A DNA stretch of 64,000 nt from contig CM041776.1 in assembly GCA_023374045.1 (NCBI GenBank), forward strand, positions 285,337,873-285,401,872. The letters run 5' to 3'. This document shows positions 57,035 through 64,000 of this stretch, piece by piece. Source of the stretch: Limonium bicolor (lineage: Eukaryota > Streptophyta > Magnoliopsida > Caryophyllales > Plumbaginaceae). The notes below the pieces were generated by a model. The model was given only the letters and a program-made list of their open reading frames with translations. It did no database searches and had not been told where the DNA came from. Position 1 is the stretch's first letter. Each line of letters opens with the position of its first letter. The position numbers and the translations under genes were made by a program.

Positions 57035-60000
57035 TGTAACACCCCATCCAACAACAAACCCATAACAACAATCTGCAGCGGAAAATATACTTCATCACAT
57101 TACTTAACTCGTTGGTGTTACATGCCGTTAACCACCCACGTGGCTAACAAGGCTATTACATATACATTGTACCGGTCTGATGGACTAGATTCCCGAGCGA
57201 CTACACATTACTGAACCTTCCATTAACAATGGGAACAACATACACCTTCCAACTGTACCGAGTATTCACAAACTAATGCCGATAACAATTTCAGTCTTAC
57301 TACACCTACAGTATATATACAATTGAATGATTACCCATGTTCAACGACTACCCCGTCCTACTCTCGAACGGCTTCCAGCTCCTTGTACCTGAAATAGGAA
57401 AAGAAGAGAAAGGGTGGCCCCCAAGGGGCTCAGCACCTTTGCTGGTATGGTAATCCCACAGCCCGCATGCTACCGGGCCACGCACAACTAATTGTCGTCT
57501 TAGCATGCGGTTGATTATATTTAAATCATGCATGCAACTGTAACACACAACAATACATTTACCTCAATGGCTCACAAACAGATAACACATCCTTATTTGA
57601 TAAGTCACTCATGGTATTCATTACCCCTAGAGTGTTTCTCCTCTAATGGAGCTACTTCCTTAATAGACGACACTTACCCATAAATCGGGTTATCCTTAAA
57701 CGCCTCTTATTACAAACTGGGATTCATATCCATGATCCGTATACTCCACATTTTACAACATATGACACATCACATAACACATAACAACACTTTTCACGTT
57801 TCAACGTGCACATACTAACATCGCAATAGAAATTGCATTACATCAACAACACATAACATAACGGGAGCGGTTCTCTTAGGGACCGACCCAAACATTGTTA
57901 ATTCACTGGTGAGCCTAGAGAATGATGTCACCCTCATGATAAACTCGTTATACAACCTCATTACCGTCCTAATAGTCGGACGAGTAACTTAAGTTAAGAT
58001 GGTTCGGGTTTTGTGGCCCGAACACACCATACAAACACATGTTCCCCCTAAACCGATCATAAGTCAGAATAGCTAAGCTTTGGAGTAAGCTAATGGGAGA
58101 TCATAACCCGTGAGGGAAACAAACCATAACAGAGAGAAGGGTAAGGCTAAAAAGGATACCCACTCCCAAACAACGCGCGACCGGCCTAACCAGATTCCTC
58201 ACCACTGTTAGTACATACTTACTTTTAGATATTAGTTAGGAGCCCCAATATGGAGTCTATCACATCCACACAACATACATATTACAACTGGGGTTCACAT
58301 ACAAGGAGGTCCCTACATACACACACAAATATCACACAATTAACACACGCATAGCCGTGGTTAGAACGTCCCATGGTTCGGGTCGTTTAATCCGAATACC
58401 GAACTCTTCATGTGATCCTAGACTCAGTTAACTAAAGGTTAACACTTTCCGAGGTTAAATGGTATCGGAACAGACACGTCAATATGAATTACTGTAAACT
58501 CATTACATGTTTTATCTTACAACGTGGCAAACATACAGAAAAACACATTGGCATACAAGCCGGTGTAATCCGGTAGGACAAGGTTGCAAGAAAACCATAC
58601 CTGTCACCGGAGCCACTCTATCATGTCCACTTATGTTCCTCGAGCAATTCTCGACAACTGATAATTACATGTACTTTTATTAAATCGGGGCAACATGATT
58701 GTTTAAAGTCTAATGCTCATAACTTATCCCGTTACTTAGTTAAATAACTTCACATTTTTAACGCGTTTACTTTTACATTTTAATACAACTCTTCCCACAC
58801 TAAATTGTCATTATAACTCACTTAACATGTCCTTAACAATCTTATAACATCATTACTTAATAATCCCCATTTTTAGACAACTTCTCCTAACCTTAAACAA
58901 CATTTTTTTCAAAACAGTGGCATGTCCGAACTTGTGTCCGGACTTCCCAAGTTCGGACGCAAGCCGTGACTTAAAACTGGAAACAGACGCATGTCCGAAC
59001 ATGTGTCCGGACTTCGGAAGTTCGGACATGGGTCGAGGAAAATTTCAAAGTAAAATCTCATTTGTCCGAACCTGTGTCCGGACTTCCGAAGTTCGGACAC
59101 AGTTCGAGACTCTGAGAATTTTTACGCAACAGGGCCTGTCCGAACGTCCATGTCCGGACGGATGTTCGGACAAGCCAAAACACTCATTTTCCAAGCCTTT
59201 AAACACTTAACCAATTTCCACCAAAATCTCTAACACTTATAGTATTTCCTCCTTAGGTTTCTAAGTGGTGTTTCATGCCTATTGTAACCATTATACCATA
59301 ATATTTCTTCTCCAATTGAACATCCACTCTTAAGCATCTTTTCTTACAACTAAATTCCTTATGTCATCCTTGTAGTCCTTTTACAAGTTTATTCCTTCTC
59401 CTTGTTTTCCAAAGTTTGCCTAAGTCCTAGAACAACTCCGAAATGACTTTGGTGTGTTCCAAAACACTCATTTGATTTCTAGAACTTCCAAGACAATGTC
59501 TAAATCCTTGTAGCACTCTAAACACCTTAATACATGCTTTCTTCCCTAGTAAAACATTTAATCATCCTCAACACTTCCAAACTCACCAAAACTCTTTTTA
59601 AACACTTAGAACTTCTTATACATCATCTAAATTTTGACATGGGTTCTTCTAGCACATTGCTATACCAAAGCACATAGCTTTCACCATTAGACATTCAAGA
59701 ACACCTAAAATCCATCAAGAGTATTCTCACACTCAAACACTTAGGTTTTCACCCTTTTACCACCAAAAACACTTAATCACTTAATGCACATTCCTTACAC
59801 ACAAACATATTGTTTTTCCTCCTTTAACCATCCAAGACACTCATCTTCACAAAGAATGTTCTTTACACACATCTAAATCCTTAAACTACACTACATCACA
59901 ATATAGTGCATAAACTTAAATTGCTTGGCACTTAGGCCCTTAAATAACATGGCTCTTAGGCCCTTAAATTGCATAAACCTTAAACACTGAATTTCCCACA

Positions 60001-61640
60001 TAAATAATGCCTTTGACCTGCAATTACATACAACAACACATATGCCCTTTAATAGTTTCCTTGAGAGCATTTTACTAGGTCATTCACCATTGGCTCCTTA
60101 GGTATTTTTATCAAGCAAATCAAGCTCATTTTCTTAAGGCATTTAAACTACATTAGGTTAGCACATTTACCTCTTTTCTTCAAGATTTTTACTTGAACAC
60201 TCTTGTTCTTCCTTATTTGGAAATCGGCAAGAGGACTTGGTTACTTGTCAATGTTCTAATCAATATACAAGTAACACCAATGAGCATTCAAGCTTCATGC
60301 TTAAACTCATTTACAAACCCTAGGTTATATATATTATCTTAACACATTAAGGTAATTGTTTTACCTTGGAATTGGAAGAGAGCTTGAATAAGTATCAAGA
60401 GAGGACTCCTCCTAGCCCTTGGAAGATTCAAATGAAGCTAAAACAAGCAAGGTAAAGACACCATTGTGAGGTGAATTTTCGGACATGTACCAAAATGAGA
60501 GGAAACATGGTTTTTCTTTGATTTTCCTTACCTTGAAACATAAGAGAATGACAAGGCATGAAAATATGAGCTCAAACTCCTTCAATGGTGAATCTCCATG
60601 GCACCAAAATTGAGTTCTTGAAGATTTGAAAGGATAGAAGTGTAGAGCTTGGTCTAACTAAGACAAATATGGTCTTAGAATTTGATTTGGAGTATGGAGT
60701 TGGATTTGGCAAGGAAATGAAGATGGAGAAGAGAGGTTACTATAGCCCATCGTTTTTGAAGAAGAGAGGAGAGGATGAAGACGGTGGGAACAAGGAGAAA
60801 AGAAGAGAATGAGGTGAGAGGTCTACCTTTGAAGATATTTATGTTATAAAGTAACTTTCTTCTTTTTACTTACTTTTTCCTTCCTTTCTTGAATTGATTT
60901 TTACATGGTGGTGAGTCACCACTTAGAAAACCGGCCCCCTCCATGTACTTAGGGGTGTTTTGGTCTTAGTTGACCAATTAAATTACTTATAATAACATAT
61001 GTTACAAACTAGCTTATAATAGTTACTATTCACTAAAACAAGGCACATAGATGTGAAATTTTTGATTTCCCATTGATCTAGACTTCCAAATGTGATACTA
61101 AGTAGTACACATATTAATTAAAGAGTAATGATGAACATTTAGCCACTCAAAACTCATTTACAAGACAATTTTTCAAAAATGTGCTTTAAGACTCCTTAAA
61201 GCACATTTTGTGTTTTAACTTGTTTTCAAGCTTGGTTTTCTTTGGTAATTGATTTAATATGTTCATTAACATATTTATAAGGTATAGATATGACCTTTAG
61301 GTCTTATACAAAGTTATCCCAAGCTTAGAGCACATTTTTGCCCATATTGACTTTAAGGCATTTATTTGTGTTTTGTTTGGTTTAATTGTCTACCAAGATT
61401 TCCTAAGGACTTAATTAGCCTTATTAATTCATAATTGAATATTATTAAGTCTTGGTAGGTTCTTTGGGTCCTAACCAAGTTCACTCCAAGCTTAGAGCAT
61501 GTTTTTGCTCAAGCTGTGTCTTAGTGCTTTATTGCATTTTACTATGGTTTAAATTGTCACTGATGTTTCTAAGGCACTTTTTAGCCTTTACATACCATAG
61601 TTTAAATGTTTAACAACATATCAAGGTTTGGGGTATTTCA
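57035..61640 (-). repeat. 5' LTR of the LARD (right in window)
   Basis: 4606 bp, bordered by the primer-binding site (57012-57034) and TSD CATAA. It would supply the promoter, which reads toward lower coordinates. Confidence 0.92.
58923..59172. repeat. Palindromic TGTCCGAAC..GTTCGGACA cassette (right LTR)
   Basis: Same four-unit hairpin cassette as at 49411-49660, differing by a single base in the first unit (CTTCCCAAG against CTTCCTAAG). Confidence 0.9.
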
Positions 61641-62296
61641 CATAATTATTGGTAACCACCTTGAGGTTACGGAATCTCTGACCATGAGCCCCCGAACTAT
61701 AACTTTGTTATCAAAACATTAACTACAAGCTGACCCATAAGCTTAATCACATTATTAATGTCAGCCTGGACAACAAAACTACTTAATCAACATCATTTAA
61801 CTCTCCTTCATCCCAATTCAGATGCATTTTCAAGGTAGGGTTGATGTTTTTTGGACAATAAGAACGCTGATTAAGCAGTGTTGTTGGTCAAGTATGTCAT
61901 TAATAATGTCATTAAGTTGATGGGTCACCACGTGGTTAACGTTTTAATATTGGAATTATAGTTCAGGGGCTCATAGTCAAAGATACTATAACCTCGAGGT
62001 GGTTACAAATAATTATGATAACCACAAGGGGGTCAACTGTATTATTCTCAATCCTCAAGGGGTTCCGAGTAATTTACCTTTTTTTAAGTTGTCAACATAT
62101 CCATGACTGGTCTTGTTTTAAAGAGTTTGAATTTAGATGAATAATGATATAATTTTTTTTCATTCTAGATTTTATATTAAAAATTACAAATATTTAAAGT
62201 TAATATAGTAAAAATATAGTCCAATTAATAAAATAGTCCCAGTCAAGGACTGTCGTATCACCAGCTAGCACACTATTTTGTACAGACTGCCCGTAC

Positions 62297-63678
62297 GATT
62301 TTGGGTTGTCCCAATCTTTGGTTAGTGATGATCAGGGTCAAAGTATCTTATTGATAACGCATTAAAAAGAAGGCCCATCAATAGGCATTTGAGTCATTGA
62401 CTTAGTCAACGGCCCGTGGACTAAAAAATTGCGAAAATTTTCTGGTTGTCCAGAAGTAGGCAACGGTAGGAAAAAATGTTAAGGGGTTAAGACTTAAGCG
62501 CTTGTTGCGTGTTCTTCTTCCCTCCCAATTTACCACATTTTTCCACGCAAAACCATACCCCTGAACTTGATTACTGTTTCGTATCATATTATTAAATTAA
62601 CTGCTATCATTAAGAAAAGGCCTTGCCTACATCTGCCTGAAATACCAAAAACTTTGACCGTGTATAACTAAGAGGTGAATGATAATTCACGATTTCACCT
62701 GATACTCGCATACTTTTCTCTTCCCCCTTTGTCTTTCCACGTATCTTTTTCTAATCCAAGCTGCTGATCAACACTAAGCTCAATCCGTCCCGGCACGGAA
62801 ATAAAATCTGAAAAACTCGTCTAAAAAAATTTTAAATGGTTTGAACAACAAATCAGGTCCGAATGAAAAATCAAACTGAACCGGTCTAGTCTATTATATA
62901 TATAATAATACTTCCCTTTATTCTCAAAATATGATTTATTGGATCATTTCACTATTTTTAAAATTTGTTCTAGTGTTTTTTGTCATTCACTTTCCAATTC
63001 TACCCCTTATTTTTTATTTTACAGCTCTACTTTTTCAATAATTTCAATTCTGACAAAATATTCTAACTTTTTTCTTCTTTAATTCTTATGTGATCTTTTG
63101 AAGGTCAGCTTCTAAAGTAATAGCTTAAATAAGCATTTTCGAGAATCTACCTTTAAACTAAGCCAAAAACCTGGTGGACAATAAAAAAAAATAAAATAAA
63201 TCCAAACCTAATTCGACCTGAAAAATTAAAAAAAAAGTTAAACAAAAATATAAACCCGTTTAAACCTAAAATTTAATATCATCCCAACCCGATATGCATG
63301 AGAAACTATTATACAAATATTCAATTGTAGCAAATAAATTATAATTCAAAATAAAAATTGTATACTAATAAATTTTCGCGAATATAAGAAAAAGGATAGA
63401 ATAATGTGAATTAAAGGATACAAAACGTAGAGGGCAGAAAACATTTTACCTTTTTTGATAGATATGAGGAATTGGGACAAATTTCACTATTTATGGGATT
63501 GTGAAGGATAAAATAAGATTTCGGTGGGACCTAGTCACCTCAATATATTGTAGATATATATGATTGTAATTAGGAAAATTAAGTAAATAAATAACACAGG
63601 TTTGAGATTACACATAAAAAGGGTTAACAATATACAATTAAAACAGTACATGTGTAGCAGTTAATTTTCTTTCTGGTC
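62297..63678. other. Intergenic DNA upstream of the acyltransferase gene
   Basis: AT-rich, no gene recognised. The open frame at 62402-62587 (-) has no family features. The last few hundred bases are the likely promoter region of the gene starting at 63823. Confidence 0.6.
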
Positions 63679-63685
63679 TATAAAT
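63679..63685 (+). promoter_or_regulatory. TATA box of the BAHD acyltransferase gene
   Basis: TATAAAT lies 144 bp upstream of the ATG, in a C/T-rich proximal promoter. Transcription would be expected to start near 63710, giving a leader of roughly 110 bases. Confidence 0.6.
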
Positions 63686-63822
63686 TCTCTTCTCCTTAAA
63701 TACACTGACTCCGTCCCGCTTATAAGCCTCTCATCCACACCAGTAGAGAAACAATCGACCTCAGTCGATCATTGAATATCACGAAATAGACATTAATACA
63801 CGTTATATTTATATTCACCTCC

Positions 63823-64000
63823 ATGGGTAGTACAGCCACCAATCCCCTCCGCGCGTCGCACTTTGACGTCTTCATAACCTCGACAGAGTTGGTGGCTGCG
63901 GCCCTACCCATGCAGCACCACTGCTGGCTACCTTTGTCAAACTTAGACCTGCTACTGCCTCCCCTCGACGTCGGAGTTTTCTTCTGCTACGACTGCAATA
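63823..64000 (+). CDS. BAHD acyltransferase, N-terminal 59 codons (cut by window end)
   Basis: The ATG at 63823 (context CCTCCATGGG) opens an uninterrupted frame to the window edge. After [15 protein letters not shown] comes [15 protein letters not shown] and then [19 protein letters not shown]. The [L/M][18 protein letters not shown] stretch is the first beta-strand signature of BAHD acyl-CoA-dependent acyltransferases. These transfer hydroxycinnamoyl, acetyl or similar groups in the cytosol. The closest match I recall is the coniferyl-alcohol acyltransferase group that feeds phenylpropene scent compounds, with hydroxycinnamoyl transferases as the alternative. The catalytic HxxxD and DFGWG motifs lie beyond the window, so substrate and activity cannot be judged. 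Base composition is more GC-rich than the surroundings, as expected for an exon. Confidence 0.85.
   Translation, partial: MGSTATNPLRASHFDVFITSTELVAAALPMQHHCWLPLSNLDLLLPPLDVGVFFCYDCN

Larger units (their letters stand above)
47505..61640 (-). mobile_element. LARD-type non-autonomous LTR retrotransposon with 4.6 kb LTRs, 14.1 kb
   Basis: Two direct repeats of 4625 bp (47505-52129) and 4606 bp (57035-61640) flank a 4.9 kb interior. The 5-bp TSD CATAA is at 47500-47504 and 61641-61645. Orientation is minus: next to the right LTR the minus strand reads AAAAAGTGGTATCAGAGCG (initiator tRNA-Met primer site), and next to the left LTR it reads AAGGGGGGTAGAT (polypurine tract). On that strand each LTR starts TGAAATACCCC and ends GGGTGTTACA. 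Neither LTRs nor interior contain any gag or pol motif I can find, and no frame exceeds about 140 codons. Huge LTRs with a non-coding interior define LARDs, which move using proteins of an autonomous partner. The near-identity of LTRs indicates a young insertion. Confidence 0.9.
47438..62084. mobile_element. Foldback MITE (about 0.5 kb) split by the large LTR element
   Basis: The left end AGTAAATTACTCGGAGCCCCC (47438-47458) matches the inverse of GGGGTTCCGAGTAATTTACC (about 62059-62078). Next to the LTR element the sequence TATTTATCATAA (left) resumes as CATAATTATTGGTAACCACC (right). The right piece (61646-62080) is itself palindromic: GTAACCACCTTGAGGTTA..GAGCCCC against GGGGCTC..TAACCTCGAGGTGGTTAC. 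The retroelement inserted in its left part. Confidence 0.8.
46436..62296. mobile_element. Outer foldback element split by nested insertions
   Basis: The left end GTACGGGACG..TTAACTTTAAATA..TTCATCTAAATTCAAGCTC..AAGACCAGTCATGG (46436-46645) returns inverted at 62096-62296 (CCATGACTGGTCTTG..GAATTTAGATGAA..TATTTAAAGTTAA..CCCGTAC). Similarity is strong in the inner about 120 bp and loose at the outer edge. Inside lie a 258-bp tandem array, a MITE and the large LTR element. Without the nested DNA it would be about 1.2 kb. No TSD is evident. Confidence 0.65.

Overview
The window is nuclear DNA from a flowering plant, most likely a eudicot. It is AT-rich, has spliced genes with GT-AG introns, and carries plant-type CACTA, hAT, Ty3/gypsy chromovirus, Ty1/copia and large-LTR elements, often nested in one another. 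A run of exactly 500 N (40030-40529) marks a scaffold gap. I cannot name the species.

Host genes are few. (1) An F-box/DUF295 gene lies at 10210-11440 (+); it is recognisable along its whole length but broken by three frame changes. (2) The 3' end of a LETM1-type mitochondrial inner-membrane protein gene lies on the minus strand at 38693-40029. Its six exons join in perfect phase and it runs into the gap. (3) The first 59 codons of a BAHD acyltransferase start at 63823 (+) and run off the window.

The rest is layered transposons. From the left: a partial MITE rich in TTGAC motifs (1-264); a LINE-like retroposon fragment (1840-2960, minus); a 4.5 kb non-autonomous CACTA element (4018-8516, TSD ACA) that carries a 0.8 kb-armed palindrome made from a captured coding fragment; a foldback MITE (9522-9935); the F-box gene; and a 3.8 kb hAT-like element with CCGAAAT-rich ends (11767-15591). 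Next come two copies of one Ty3/gypsy chromovirus in opposite orientations (15684-22600 minus, 24632-29676 plus). They share the same 5-bp target site and outer flanks, so they look like an inverted duplication. The left copy took two later hAT insertions, each with a perfect 8-bp TSD. A decayed copia element (29978-35704) follows, with matching 172-bp LTRs and an array of GGCAT..TGCC dyads.

Beyond LETM1 lies an internally deleted CACTA element whose TNP2 transposase is fused to a different C-terminal segment (40530-44274). After it come a second TTGAC-rich MITE and an Ac/Ds-like hAT. The last large block is a nest of elements: an outer foldback (46436-62296) with a 258-bp tandem array encloses a MITE, and the MITE is split by a 14.1 kb LTR element (47505-61640, TSD CATAA). 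This element has 4.6 kb LTRs and no recognisable coding sequence, so it is a LARD-type non-autonomous retrotransposon in minus orientation.

The genes do not form a pathway. The interest of the window is in how the elements are built: hairpin-forming inverted duplications, nested insertions that can be put in order by their TSDs, and regulatory-looking motif arrays inside non-coding elements.
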